Shown in pieces: positions 23,825 to 33,226 of a stretch of DNA of 64,000 bases (its first letter is position 1; every line of letters starts with the position of its first letter). The position numbers and the translations under genes were made by a program. The notes beneath the pieces were generated by a model. The model was not told the DNA's origin and did not search any database. It worked only from the letters and a program-made list of their open reading frames with translations. This stretch comes from Hyphomonas sp. (GTDB lineage: Bacteria > Pseudomonadota > Alphaproteobacteria > Caulobacterales > Hyphomonadaceae): assembly GCF_013823385.1 (NCBI RefSeq), contig NZ_PNMA01000008.1, forward strand, positions 1-64,000, written 5' to 3'.

Positions 23825-24937
23825 TCAGGCCGCGCCGTCGAGAATGTCCTTGAAGCCGCTGGGCGCGTGCTTGCCGAGGAAGAGCTGTTCATAGGCGGCG
23901 ACGCCGACCGAGGATTTGCCATCCGGGCCCTTATGGGTTGCCCGGACGATTTCCTGGATGTGCAGGTTTTCGATCTCGTGCCAGGGGGATTTGGCAACGT
24001 CATAGTCTTCCCGGGCAACCATCAGCTGATCGCCGTGGAAAACGCCGTGACGATACTTGGCGTGGTTATAGCCGATGCCCTTCATCAGGAAGGTGCCCAT
24101 GGGCTCATACTCTACCGTATGCGGACGGCCTTCATGATCCTTCGCGGTAAGCGTGGCCGAGGCCATGCGGCGGGTGCCCTTGGCGTAGCGCACGTCCATG
24201 TTGACGTCGCCCAGATGCATGCCCGCCCCCTGGGGCGCGCCATCGGTGACGATGGAGGTGCGCGTGTTCCAAGGCTCGCCATGCTCATCATGGTTCACAT
24301 GGTAGAACATCGAGAGGTTCTGGAAATTCGTTGGCACCCAGATCCAGTAGAATTGCGGGGGCACGGGCGGGTACATCGGCTGGGGATCGGGCGCGCCGAT
24401 GGGGCGCACGCCCCAGGAGCGGTCGCGCGTGCCGGTGAAGTCGTCTGGTTTCACCGCGATTTCCTGGCCATCGATGCGCAGCTTGCCCGACCAGCTGCCA
24501 TTCTGCGTCATGCGCGTGAGGTCCATCATCATGCGCGGACCGATGCGGCGGGTGAAGCGCGGCTCCTCGATCGGGAAGGCGCGGCCGGTGAACTCGACGT
24601 CGAGCGCGATGCCTTCGGTTTCCTCAAGCTTCAGGCGGATGCGTTTGAGCGGTTCCAGCACGGTGACCGAGAGGCCGCCGACATAGGTGTCCATCCGCTC
24701 CATATTTAGCGGGCGGGAGAAGAAGACCGAGGACTGCTTGCCATCGCGCAGGACCGAGACGGCGCCGTCGATGACGTTGAGATGGGGGTAGACGCCCATG
24801 GCGGCGGCGAAGAAGGTCTTGCCGTCTGCGCTGTAGCCGTTGAAGAAAAACCGGTCGTAGAAATTGCGGTCAGACCCTGAGAAAGCGACGGGCTCGGGCG
24901 TCTGGTGGATGGGGTATTCGTCTCCGGCAGTCAGCAT
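23825..24937 (-). CDS. Conserved protein, possibly lipocalin-like (DUF7064/7065-like)
   Basis: A 370-residue soluble protein with no signal peptide. It begins with HQTPEPVAFSGSDRNFYDRF and has many aromatic residues and alternating beta-strand patterns (FNGYSADGKTFFAAAMGVYP, FTGTRDRSWGVRPIG). Such patterns recall the AttH/carotenoid-hydratase-like double-lipocalin fold and the DUF7065/DUF7064 proteins of sphingomonads. This is memory-based and not certain. The next gene, divergent, is a thioesterase. Function unknown. Confidence 0.65.
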   Translation of the reverse strand: MLTAGDEYPIHQTPEPVAFSGSDRNFYDRFFFNGYSADGKTFFAAAMGVYPHLNVIDGAVSVLRDGKQSSVFFSRPLNMERMDTYVGGLSVTVLEPLKRIRLKLEETEGIALDVEFTGRAFPIEEPRFTRRIGPRMMMDLTRMTQNGSWSGKLRIDGQEIAVKPDDFTGTRDRSWGVRPIGAPDPQPMYPPVPPQFYWIWVPTNFQNLSMFYHVNHDEHGEPWNTRTSIVTDGAPQGAGMHLGDVNMDVRYAKGTRRMASATLTAKDHEGRPHTVEYEPMGTFLMKGIGYNHAKYRHGVFHGDQLMVAREDYDVAKSPWHEIENLHIQEIVRATHKGPDGKSSVGVAAYEQLFLGKHAPSGFKDILDGAA

Positions 24938-25041
24938 GGGGGTAGTCCTTCCTTAGGGTGACCTCTTGGCGGGCGGGTCTCAGGGGGTAGGTTTGCGCGA
25001 GGCGGCGCGCCGATCAAGCGGTGCCGCGACGGGAGGGCGCC

Positions 25042-25458
25042 ATGACAAAATTCACCGCCGAGGAGGCCAATGCGTTTCTGGCCAAGGCCTTTCCGGGCCG
25101 GGGGCATCAGAACCAGGTGCTGGTGATGGAGACCGGCCGGGCGGTGATCCGGCTGGAGGCAGACGAGACGCATCTGCGGCCGGGCGGCTATATCTCCGGG
25201 CCGACGCAGATGAGCCTCTGCGATACCGCCGCCTATATGGCGATCATGACAGTGACCGGCTTTGAGCCGATGACCGTGACGAGCAATCTCAACATCAATT
25301 TCCTGCGCCCGTGCATCGGCAAGGTGGTGATTGCCGAAGGCCGGCTGATGAAGATTGGCCAGGCGCTGGCGATCATCGAGGTGGATGTGCGCATTGAGCA
25401 CGCTGACAAGCCGGCGAGCCACGCTATCGTGACCTATGCACTTCCCCGGAAGGGGTGA
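25042..25458 (+). CDS. PaaI-family hotdog thioesterase
   Basis: A 138-residue single hotdog-domain protein. The pattern HLRPGGYISGPTQMSLCDTAAYMA is the central helix with the catalytic acidic residue, and TSNLNINFLRPC is the following strand. It would hydrolyse an acyl-CoA. GGGAGG lies 5-10 bases before ATG 25042. The DUF423 gene follows 28 bases later on the same strand. Confidence 0.85.
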   Translation: MTKFTAEEANAFLAKAFPGRGHQNQVLVMETGRAVIRLEADETHLRPGGYISGPTQMSLCDTAAYMAIMTVTGFEPMTVTSNLNINFLRPCIGKVVIAEGRLMKIGQALAIIEVDVRIEHADKPASHAIVTYALPRKG

Positions 25459-25486
25459 ACGCTACCCATCCCTGCGAAGGTTTGCG

Positions 25487-25870
25487 ATGAACCGGCTTAT
25501 CCCTGCTGCGGCGCTTATCGGTTTCCTGTCGGTTGCACTGGGCGCGTTTGGCGCCCATGCGCTGGACGGCCGGCTGACGGCGCAGGGCGCGGAGTGGTGG
25601 CATACCGCGACGCTGTACGGGCTGACGCATGCGGGCGCGGCGCTGGCGGCCGGACTGTCAGGCCGGGGCGGGAAGATTGCCGCCGGCGGATGGATGCTCG
25701 TGGCAGGCGCGGTGATCTTTGCCGGGACGCTCTATGCGATGGCGCTGGGCGCGCCGCGCTGGCTGGGGGCGATCACGCCGGTGGGCGGGATCAGCCTGCT
25801 GGCCGGCTGGGGGATGATCGGGCTGGGCGGGCTGGCAGCGGCCCGCAGCGCTCAGGACGATGTGCCGTAA
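25487..25870 (+). CDS. DUF423 family membrane protein
   Basis: A 127-residue protein with about four membrane segments. The start MNRLIPAAALIGFLSVALGAFGAHAL is the hallmark of DUF423 (YgdD) proteins, with the GAFGAH motif at residues 19-24. The W-HTA-Y-L-HA pattern follows. Role unknown. It overlaps the 3' end of the convergent lipoprotein gene by 19 bases. Confidence 0.88.
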   Translation: MNRLIPAAALIGFLSVALGAFGAHALDGRLTAQGAEWWHTATLYGLTHAGAALAAGLSGRGGKIAAGGWMLVAGAVIFAGTLYAMALGAPRWLGAITPVGGISLLAGWGMIGLGGLAAARSAQDDVP

Positions 25871-26466
25871 ACGCCGGTATAGCGCTCGGCCAGATCATCG
25901 GCGACGCGGCGGGCGTCATCAATCGCATTGGAGAAGTTTCCAAGCTCGGCCTCAATGGGGCTGACATCCATATCGGCGCGGGCCGAGACGATATCGAGCG
26001 CCTCGCGGAAATTGCGGTGGGCCATCTGCGCACGGATCAGCGCGCGCTCATAGGCGATCACGTCATTGCGGTTGGAGGCATCGCTGCGCGACTTTTCGAG
26101 CACTTCGCGCGCTTCCAGCGTGACGCCTTCGAGCCCCTTGCGGGCTGCTTCGCTGTCAGCGGAAATCTTGGCGAGCACCAGAACCGGGGCACGCGTCTCG
26201 GCGCCGATATCGGCGGCATAGGCGGGGGGCAATTGCTGGGAAGCGCTCCGTCCCCGGATCAGCAGGTCTGCGAATCCGGCGAGGCCCTTGTCCGCCTCGG
26301 CCCAGCCCTTGGCGGCGAGATGGTCGCAATACGCGTCAGATGCCTTGCGCAGCTCCGACTGGCTCTTGGTTAATGCGGTCTCGACCGTGGTTTCGCCCGG
26401 CACAACCGAAACAGTTGCGCATCCCGCCAGAAGTCCTAGGGATACACAAACGAGAACGATACGCAT
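25852..26466 (-). CDS. Lipoprotein of unknown function
   Basis: A 204-residue protein with a lipoprotein signal MRIVLVCVSLGLLAGC (cysteine 16). The mature part is almost all helix, with heptad-like spacing, and has no recognised domain. ATG 26466 begins the signal peptide exactly. The promoter region holds the small hairpin GTGTT-GTT-AACAC (about 26502-26514). Confidence 0.7.
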   Translation of the reverse strand: MRIVLVCVSLGLLAGCATVSVVPGETTVETALTKSQSELRKASDAYCDHLAAKGWAEADKGLAGFADLLIRGRSASQQLPPAYAADIGAETRAPVLVLAKISADSEAARKGLEGVTLEAREVLEKSRSDASNRNDVIAYERALIRAQMAHRNFREALDIVSARADMDVSPIEAELGNFSNAIDDARRVADDLAERYTGVYGTSS

Positions 26467-26578
26467 CAATTCGCCAACCGCCAAAAGCCAGTTTCCCCAA
26501 GTGTTGTTAACACTATGGGTGTGAATAAGATAAGTCCAGTCACGTCAGTCATTGTGGCCGACTATAAGTGAAGAGCGC

Positions 26579-27568
26579 ATGAACAGACGCCAGTCTCGCC
26601 GTATATTGTATCACAGACATGAACCTCATGCGTCCGGACGGCTTCGCGTCTCGGATCTGCATGAAATCTATTGGGAAGAATCCGGGAATCCGAAGGGCAT
26701 TCCCGTGGTCGCCCTGCATGGGGGCCCCGGCGGGGGCTCCAGCCCGGAAATGCGCCGCTTCTTCGATCCGGACCGTTACCGCATCTTCCTGTTCGACCAG
26801 CGCGGCTGTGGCCGCTCGACGCCCCATTCGGAGCTGCGCGAGAACACGACCTGGGATCTGGTGGCCGATATGGAGACCCTGCGCAAACATGTGGGCGTCT
26901 CCAACTGGCTGGTATTTGGCGGCTCCTGGGGCTCAACCCTGGCGCTGGCCTATGCGGTGACCCATACCAGCCGCGTGCTGGGCCTGGTGCTGCGCGGGAT
27001 TTTCCTCGTCACCAAGGCGGAGATCGACTGGTTCTACCAGTCCGGGGCAAGCCGTCTGTTCCCGGATGCTTATGATTGCTATGTGGCCCCCATCCCCCAT
27101 GAGGAACGGGGCGATCTTCTGCATGCGTTCCATAAGCGGCTGACCGGCAGCAACCCGCGCGCCCGGATCGACGCGGCCCGCGCCTGGGCGCAATGGGAAG
27201 GCCACACCCTCTCGATCAAGGGCCCGCTGACCACGCCGCCGCGCTTCAATGAGGATGACTTCGTTGACGCCTTCGCCCGGATCGAATGCCATTATTTCGT
27301 CAATGGCGGCTTCTTCGAGAAGGATGGCTGGCTGCTGGAACAGGCAAAGCTGAAGCTCGGCCGGGTGCCCGGCGTGATCGTTCACGGCCGGTATGATGTG
27401 GTGACGCCGCTGTCGACCGCCTGGGAGCTGACCAAGGCCTGGCCCGCCGCGCAGCTGCATGTGGTGCCCGATGCCGGGCATTCCTCCATGGAGCCGGGCA
27501 TCATCGACCGGCTGGTGCAGGCGACCGATGATTTTGCGGACAAGCTGGGCGCGCGGACGAAGGCTTAG
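26579..27568 (+). CDS. pip: Prolyl iminopeptidase
   Basis: A 329-residue S33 alpha/beta hydrolase that removes N-terminal proline. The N-terminal HGGPGGGSSPEM oxyanion motif, FDQRGCGRSTPH, the nucleophile in GGSWGSTLALAYA and the catalytic His in PDAGHSSME are all present. The WAQWEGHTLSI block is the cap domain typical of bacterial Pip. It is cytoplasmic. I use ATG 26579; frames extending further upstream carry non-conserved residues. Confidence 0.92.
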   Translation: MNRRQSRRILYHRHEPHASGRLRVSDLHEIYWEESGNPKGIPVVALHGGPGGGSSPEMRRFFDPDRYRIFLFDQRGCGRSTPHSELRENTTWDLVADMETLRKHVGVSNWLVFGGSWGSTLALAYAVTHTSRVLGLVLRGIFLVTKAEIDWFYQSGASRLFPDAYDCYVAPIPHEERGDLLHAFHKRLTGSNPRARIDAARAWAQWEGHTLSIKGPLTTPPRFNEDDFVDAFARIECHYFVNGGFFEKDGWLLEQAKLKLGRVPGVIVHGRYDVVTPLSTAWELTKAWPAAQLHVVPDAGHSSMEPGIIDRLVQATDDFADKLGARTKA

Positions 27569-27591
27569 ACGCCGTGAGGTGAGTGCAGAAA

Positions 27592-27909
27592 GTGAATAAG
27601 GGTGGACGAACCAAAATCGCATTTTTGGTTGCGTTGAAGCCGAAGGTCTCGGCGCTCTCCGCCTATATAGCGATTTCGCTCCTGATCATGCTCATTTACA
27701 TCCTGAGACGGCGCGCAGGTTACGAGGCCAAGATAGAGAATGGGCATGTCTCAGACATTGAGCTGTTCTGGGTCAGCGGTGTTCTGGACGGCTTGGCCGC
27801 CATCGCCGCGTTTTCAGCCCTCTATTGGCCGCTCATTTTTCTCCGGCGGGCGCATCTGAGCAAGGCATCGAAAGCCACGGAAAATTCGCTGTCTGATACA
27901 TTCAGATAA
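27592..27909 (+). CDS. Small two-helix membrane protein, unknown
   Basis: About 105 residues. Two hydrophobic segments (AYIAISLLIMLIYIL and VLDGLAAIAAFSALYWPLIFL) are separated by a charged loop. AGGTGAG at 27576-27582 fits GTG 27592 with nine bases spacing; GTG 27583 is possible but too close. Base composition is lower in GC than its neighbours. It follows pip by 23 bases. I do not recognise it, and the gene call is tentative. Confidence 0.45.
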   Translation: MNKGGRTKIAFLVALKPKVSALSAYIAISLLIMLIYILRRRAGYEAKIENGHVSDIELFWVSGVLDGLAAIAAFSALYWPLIFLRRAHLSKASKATENSLSDTFR

Positions 27910-27997
27910 TATTCGCTCCCGGCGATCAGCTGCCTCTCGCCTCGGCTAAAACACGGGGCCCATCCTCCGCAGGAAGACAGGCCCGGTTGAAGCGGAC

Positions 27998-29419
27998 CTA
28001 CTCCTGCAGCGTCAGATCGTAGTTCGGGCCGAGCAGCATCTGGAGCGCGCCGGGGAGCTGGACGTGGTACTGGTCCTGGATCTTGTCGAGGAAGCCGAAG
28101 ATCAGGACGAGGCCGATGAAGGGCGGCACGAACCAGCGCATCAGGAAGCGCCAGAGGTTCATGATCGTGCCCTCCCCCAGTTCGGAGGTGAGCATGTCGC
28201 GGCTGAGAATCCAGCCGGCGAAGATCGCGGCCAGAAGCCCGCCGAGCGGCAGCAGCAGGCCCTCGGTCATGAAATCCATGAAGTCGAGATATTCCAGCGA
28301 GAAGACATAAGCGGCGCCGACCATGAAGAGGACGAAGCCGACGCCGATGGCCGCGCCGAACCGGGTGACGCCCTGGCGTTCCTCCAGCCACGACACCGAC
28401 ACTTCCATCAGCGAGATGGAGGAGGTGAAGGCGGCAAAGAGGGCAAGGGCAAAGAAGACGATGGCGAAGATCGCCCCGCCGGGGATCGCCTCGAATGCCA
28501 CCGGCATGGAGACGAAGAAGAGGCTGGGCCCGGCATTTTCCGGCAGGCCGGCGGCAAAGACGATGGGGAAAATCGCAAAGCCCGCGATCAGCGAGACGAA
28601 CGTATCCGACCCCGCCACGATGGCGGAGGATTTGGGAATGTTGGTCTCGCGGTCGAGATAGGCGCCATAGGTGATCATCAGGCCGACGCCGACGCCGATG
28701 GAGAAGAAGGCCTGGCCAAGCGCGGCAAGGAAGGTCTTGAAGCCGACATCCTCCCATTTGGGCTCGAAGATGAAGGCGACCGTGCGGGCAGTATCGCCGG
28801 TGGCGACGGCAAAGCCGACCACGACGATCAGCATGACGAAGAAGGCCGGCATCAGGATGGTGGCGGCCCGTTCGATGCCGCCCTTCACCCCGCGCCCGAC
28901 GATGAAGACGTTGGCGGCGAGGAAAACGCCCAGCAGGCTGAGGATGTACCATTTGGAGGGCATGGGATCTTCGCCCTGCCCGATGGTGTTGGCGAAGTTC
29001 TGGCCTGATTCGGCCGCGGTGGTGCCGTGCAGGTCTCCGCCGATGGCCTGGATGAGATAGGCCAGCAGCCAGGCAGAGATGACGACATAGAAGCTGAGGA
29101 TGAAGAAGGCGGTCAGCGAGCCGATCCAGGTGACGATGCCCCAGTTCTGGCTGCGGCTTTCGGCGCGGGCGAGCGACTGGACGCCCTCGATGGCCGACAT
29201 GCCGGATTTACGGCCCATCGCATATTCCGCCATCAGCAGCGGCAGCGCGATGAGCAGGACGCAGAGAATGTAGATGAGGATGAAGGCGCCGCCCCCATTC
29301 TCGCCGGCCGTATAGGGAAACCGCCAGAAGTTCCCCAGCCCGACGGCAGATCCGACCGAAGCCATGATGAAGCCGAACCGCGAGCTGAAAGTATCTGATT
29401 TGCGGCCAATATCTGCCAT
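27998..29419 (-). CDS. Sodium-dependent transporter of the NSS (SNF) family
   Basis: A 473-residue membrane protein with about eleven or twelve helices. The first helix FGFIMASVGSAVGLGNFWRF is the NSS signature, containing the unwound sodium and substrate site, and is followed by PYTAGENGGGAFILIY. Members use the sodium gradient to import amino acids or related solutes. The substrate is not predictable. I start at ATG 29419 (MADIGRKSD) because the residues upstream are not family-like. Confidence 0.92.
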   Translation of the reverse strand: MADIGRKSDTFSSRFGFIMASVGSAVGLGNFWRFPYTAGENGGGAFILIYILCVLLIALPLLMAEYAMGRKSGMSAIEGVQSLARAESRSQNWGIVTWIGSLTAFFILSFYVVISAWLLAYLIQAIGGDLHGTTAAESGQNFANTIGQGEDPMPSKWYILSLLGVFLAANVFIVGRGVKGGIERAATILMPAFFVMLIVVVGFAVATGDTARTVAFIFEPKWEDVGFKTFLAALGQAFFSIGVGVGLMITYGAYLDRETNIPKSSAIVAGSDTFVSLIAGFAIFPIVFAAGLPENAGPSLFFVSMPVAFEAIPGGAIFAIVFFALALFAAFTSSISLMEVSVSWLEERQGVTRFGAAIGVGFVLFMVGAAYVFSLEYLDFMDFMTEGLLLPLGGLLAAIFAGWILSRDMLTSELGEGTIMNLWRFLMRWFVPPFIGLVLIFGFLDKIQDQYHVQLPGALQMLLGPNYDLTLQE

Positions 29420-29500
29420 GAATCCCGCTCCCCGTGGAAATGTTTGGCGGGACCGTAGCGGCAAGCGGTGAGAAATCAACGCAATTGGCGCATTAGGGGG

Positions 29501-30736
29501 TCAAATGGGGCCGTGGGTGGTCATCTTCTCATCCCGGTGAAGATGCGCCGACAGGATGAGGCCGAAACAGGCCATGACCGTGATCAGCGCCGTGCCGCCA
29601 TAGGAGATGAGCGGCAGGGGCATGCCCAGCACCGGCAACAGGCCGAGCACCATGCCGCTGTTGAAGATGGTGAAGAAGGCGATGGTGGAGGTGGCCCCGA
29701 TGGTGGCCAGGCGCCCGAACCAGCTGCGATTGCGCGCCGCCACCCGGAAGGACCAGACAAACAGGAAGGCAAACACCGTGAGCAGACCCACCGTGCCGAT
29801 GAAGCCGAACTCCTCGGCGATCACGGTGAGGATGAAGTCTGTATGCTGTTCGGGCACATATTCCTGCTGGGACTGGATGCCCTGCAGATACCCCTTGCCG
29901 CTGACGCCGCCCGCGCCGATGGCGATCTTGGCCTGCTCGATCTGGTAGCTTTCGCCGAGGCCATTGGTGGTCTGCCCGGTGATGCCGGCGATCAGCGTAT
30001 CGACGCGCTGGCGCTGATAGGGCTCGAGCACAAAGGTGTAGATGGCCGGCACCGCCGCGATACCGGCGAGGATGGCGCCGAGCACATAGCGATAGCCGAT
30101 GCCGGCGAAGAACACGATCATCATACCCGAGGCCGTGAGGGCCAGGGCGGTGGAAAGGTTGGGCTGTTTGAAGACCAGGGCGGCGGGAATGAGTATGATG
30201 GCGAGCGCGCCCAGATGCACCCAGAGCGGCAGGCTGCGCCCGTTGAGCGGCATCATGCGCTGGTAATAGCTGGCAACGGCCAGCGTCACCGCCAGCTTTG
30301 CCGGCTCGGACGGCTGCAGGACGATCGGCCCGACCTTGAGCCAGCGCGCCGCGCCCCCGCCCATGATGCCGAAGAAATCGACCAGAACCAGCAGCACGAG
30401 AACGCCGAGATAGGCAAGCCAGGACAGCCGCGCCCATACGCCGAGCGGCAGAAGCGCCAGGAGAACCATCAGGACGCCGCCGACGGAGAGACGCGTCAGC
30501 TGTTCGCGCCAGAGGCCCGCTTCCCTGGCAGACGGGGCCTGGGTTACCGGATCCCAGCCGACCGAAAACAGCATGGCGACGCCGACAAGGCCGACCCCGA
30601 AGATCAGAAGGACAATGCCCCAGGGCATCCGCGCCAGCTTGCTGAAGGGGCCAAGCTCGGCAAATTGCAGGGTCGAGGCGGCCGTGCGCACGCGCGCTTC
30701 GCCCCTGGTAAAGCCGGTAAAACCGTCACGGCTCAT
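29501..30736 (-). CDS. rodA: Rod-shape peptidoglycan glycosyltransferase RodA
   Basis: A 411-residue SEDS-family polymerase with about ten membrane helices. Conserved features include GGAARWLKVGPIVLQPSEPAKL and, near the C-terminus, LPLISYGGTALI. It polymerises lipid II for lateral wall growth together with PBP2. A soluble, non-conserved N-terminal extension of about 35 residues precedes the first helix. The start overlaps the PBP2 stop by four bases. It is the last gene of the mre operon. Confidence 0.95.
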   Translation of the reverse strand: MSRDGFTGFTRGEARVRTAASTLQFAELGPFSKLARMPWGIVLLIFGVGLVGVAMLFSVGWDPVTQAPSAREAGLWREQLTRLSVGGVLMVLLALLPLGVWARLSWLAYLGVLVLLVLVDFFGIMGGGAARWLKVGPIVLQPSEPAKLAVTLAVASYYQRMMPLNGRSLPLWVHLGALAIILIPAALVFKQPNLSTALALTASGMMIVFFAGIGYRYVLGAILAGIAAVPAIYTFVLEPYQRQRVDTLIAGITGQTTNGLGESYQIEQAKIAIGAGGVSGKGYLQGIQSQQEYVPEQHTDFILTVIAEEFGFIGTVGLLTVFAFLFVWSFRVAARNRSWFGRLATIGATSTIAFFTIFNSGMVLGLLPVLGMPLPLISYGGTALITVMACFGLILSAHLHRDEKMTTHGPI

Positions 30737-32676
30737 GCCGGGTCCCCTGCCTCGGGTTCGGGCGTGGTGGCGGCGCGCTGGGCGTAGGTGGGCGTGCGCC
30801 CGCTATTCATCCGGATGGCCGCGGCGAGAATATCGCGGGCCACCGGCGCGGCCGTGCGCGAGCCGCCTTCGCCATGCTCGACGATGACGGAGATGGCGTA
30901 TTTGGGATTATCGGCAGGCGCATAGGCGACGAACAGGGCATGGTCGCGCAGCTCCCGCGCGATGGCGTCGCCGCCCCGCACCACGCCGCGCGCGCGTTCT
31001 TCCGCCGTGATGCGCCGCACCTGCGCCGTACCGGTCTTGCCCGCGAGGCGCGGGCCGCCAAGACCGAGATCGCCCGAGCGCGTGGCCGTGCCGCCGCCCT
31101 CGGAAGTAACGCCATACATGCCGGCTTTCATCCGCTCCATGATCGCCGGATCGAGCGGCTCGTCCAGCAGGGCATCATCTTCATCATTGGGGCCAAGGCC
31201 GATCATCCGGGGACGTATCGGCGCGCCGGTGGCGGCGATCCGCGCAGTCATCAGGGCAAGTTGCAGCGGGGTGGTGCCAAGCTGGCCCTGCCCGATGCCG
31301 AAGTTCAGCGTCTCGCCTTCAAACCAGGGCTCATTCCGGACACGCTGTTTCCAGTCGGGATCGGGCACAAGGCCGCCCCGCGCGCCGGTCATACCCAGCA
31401 CCCAGGTGTGGCCGAAGCCGAACTTGCGCGAAACTTCCGCGATCTTCCGGACGCCTGCCCTGCGCGCGATCTCGTAGAAATACACGTCGCAGGACTGTTT
31501 GATGGCGTTGTGCATGTTCATGGCGCCGTGCCCGCCGCGCTTCCAGCAGTGCCAGGTGCGGTTGCCGAACCGGTAATGGCCGGGGCAGCGGACATGATCT
31601 TCCGGCTTGATCACCCCGGCTTCGAGCGCGGCGGTGGCCACAACCATCTTGAAGGTTGACCCCGGCGGATAGACCCCGCCATGGGCGCGCGGATAGAGCG
31701 GCGCGCGCGGATCATCGCGCAGCACGGCATAATCGGCGCCGGAAATACCGTTGACGAAACCGTTGGGATCGAAGGCCGGGGTCGAGACCATGGCGAGCAC
31801 GTCGCCATTCTCGATGTCGATCACGACGGCGGCGCCGCTTTCGCCCTCGAACCGGTCAATCGCCGTGCGCTGAAGCTCGGCATCGATGGTGATGTAAAGA
31901 TCCTTACCCGGAACAGCCGCCTGTTTGGGATCCTGTTCCAGTTCCCAGAGCGGGCGGCCATGCGCGTTGGCCACCACGCGCCGCCGGCCGGGGCGCCCGC
32001 GCAGCCAGTCTTCGGCAAACCGCTCCATGCCCTGACGGCCGGTGCGCATATCCGGATGGCGGAACATTTCCTGATAGATGCGGCGGTCTTCCGGCACGAG
32101 GCCTTCGGTCAGCCGGTCAAGGTCTTCGGCGCTGGCGCGCGCCACATAGCCCAGCACATGGCCGAAATCACGCCCGCGCGGATAGGAGCGGGTGGAGGCC
32201 ATCTGCACATCGACGCCCGCCATTTCCACGGCATGCACCTGCATGCGGGAGAATTCCTCGAAGGTCAGCTCTTGGGCGACAATCACCGGCAGGAAGGCCG
32301 CATTCCGGCGGCGGGCGTTGCGGATTTCCTCGATCAGCCTTTCCCGGCGGGTATCGGGCAGATCAATCAGATTGGAAATGCGATTGAGGACCGCTTCGGG
32401 ATCCTTCATCTGCTCGGGGATAACGGAGACGCGGCCTGCCTGGCGCTGGGACGCGAGCGGCCGGCCGAACCGGTCGAGGATCTGGCCGCGCTCGGGCGGG
32501 GCCATCACCAGTTTCACATGGTTGGCTTCGGCAAGATCCTGGTAGCGCTCGGCCTCCAGAAACTGCAGCTGGAACAGGCGGCCTACCAGCGTGGCCCAGA
32601 CAATACCCCCGACCCCGGCCGCCATGAACATGCGGCGGTCGAACATCTCATCGGCATTCTTGGTCTTGCGGCTCAT
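30733..32676 (-). CDS. mrdA: Penicillin-binding protein 2, elongasome transpeptidase
   Basis: A 647-residue inner-membrane protein with one anchor helix near residues 15-32, a pedestal (dimerisation) domain and a transpeptidase domain. The active-site serine is in STFKMV (Ser340), followed by the SxN-type motif SCDVYF and the KTGTAQ motif near the C-terminus. It cross-links the glycan made by RodA. Length and domain order are typical. The start overlaps mreD by four bases. Confidence 0.96.
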   Translation of the reverse strand: MSRKTKNADEMFDRRMFMAAGVGGIVWATLVGRLFQLQFLEAERYQDLAEANHVKLVMAPPERGQILDRFGRPLASQRQAGRVSVIPEQMKDPEAVLNRISNLIDLPDTRRERLIEEIRNARRRNAAFLPVIVAQELTFEEFSRMQVHAVEMAGVDVQMASTRSYPRGRDFGHVLGYVARASAEDLDRLTEGLVPEDRRIYQEMFRHPDMRTGRQGMERFAEDWLRGRPGRRRVVANAHGRPLWELEQDPKQAAVPGKDLYITIDAELQRTAIDRFEGESGAAVVIDIENGDVLAMVSTPAFDPNGFVNGISGADYAVLRDDPRAPLYPRAHGGVYPPGSTFKMVVATAALEAGVIKPEDHVRCPGHYRFGNRTWHCWKRGGHGAMNMHNAIKQSCDVYFYEIARRAGVRKIAEVSRKFGFGHTWVLGMTGARGGLVPDPDWKQRVRNEPWFEGETLNFGIGQGQLGTTPLQLALMTARIAATGAPIRPRMIGLGPNDEDDALLDEPLDPAIMERMKAGMYGVTSEGGGTATRSGDLGLGGPRLAGKTGTAQVRRITAEERARGVVRGGDAIARELRDHALFVAYAPADNPKYAISVIVEHGEGGSRTAAPVARDILAAAIRMNSGRTPTYAQRAATTPEPEAGDPA

Positions 32677-33224
32677 GTCGTCTGCCCCGGTGGTTCACCT
32701 GGCCTGCGCCCCAGATCAAACATGCGATATCCCACGAGATAGACAAGGCCTGTCGTGATGATGGAGGCGAGGATGGGTGTGGAGCGGACAAGATGATCGC
32801 TGGTCACGCTGGCGAAAACCCAGATCATCACCAGCGCCACGAGCAGCATGACCACGGGGCCCAGCACCGCCACGAAGGCGTCGCGCATGCCGTCTGTCTG
32901 CTGCGTAAAGCCCGCGCTCAGTCCGTATACCGCCAGATTGATGACCGCAAAGCAGCCCAACGGCGCATTCGATACGATATCCTGCATCAGGCCGAACAGC
33001 AGCAGGAGAACCATCGGGCGAATGGCGAGCCCGACCTTGCCCCAGCCCATCGCGCCCCAGAGGGCGGCAAAAGGCCAGGCAATGGTAATGCCGAAGATCT
33101 CGCGCGGCAGCATGCCGATGGCGCCGGTGAGCACGATGAAGAAAGCGCCGAAGGCCAGCCGGGCACTTGGCGCTGTCTGGCTCCAGATGGATTTCTTCCG
33201 CCGTCTGAGCTTTCCACTGGCCAT
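32673..33224 (-). CDS. mreD: Rod shape-determining protein MreD
   Basis: A 183-residue membrane protein with five or six hydrophobic segments in the mreC-mreD-mrdA position. Sequence conservation in this family is low; the call rests on context plus GLMQDIVSNAPLGCFAVINL, which fits the family. The N-terminal 15 residues are strongly basic. It starts two bases after mreC ends. Confidence 0.9.
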   Translation of the reverse strand: MASGKLRRRKKSIWSQTAPSARLAFGAFFIVLTGAIGMLPREIFGITIAWPFAALWGAMGWGKVGLAIRPMVLLLLFGLMQDIVSNAPLGCFAVINLAVYGLSAGFTQQTDGMRDAFVAVLGPVVMLLVALVMIWVFASVTSDHLVRSTPILASIITTGLVYLVGYRMFDLGRRPGEPPGQTT

Positions 33225-33226
33225 GC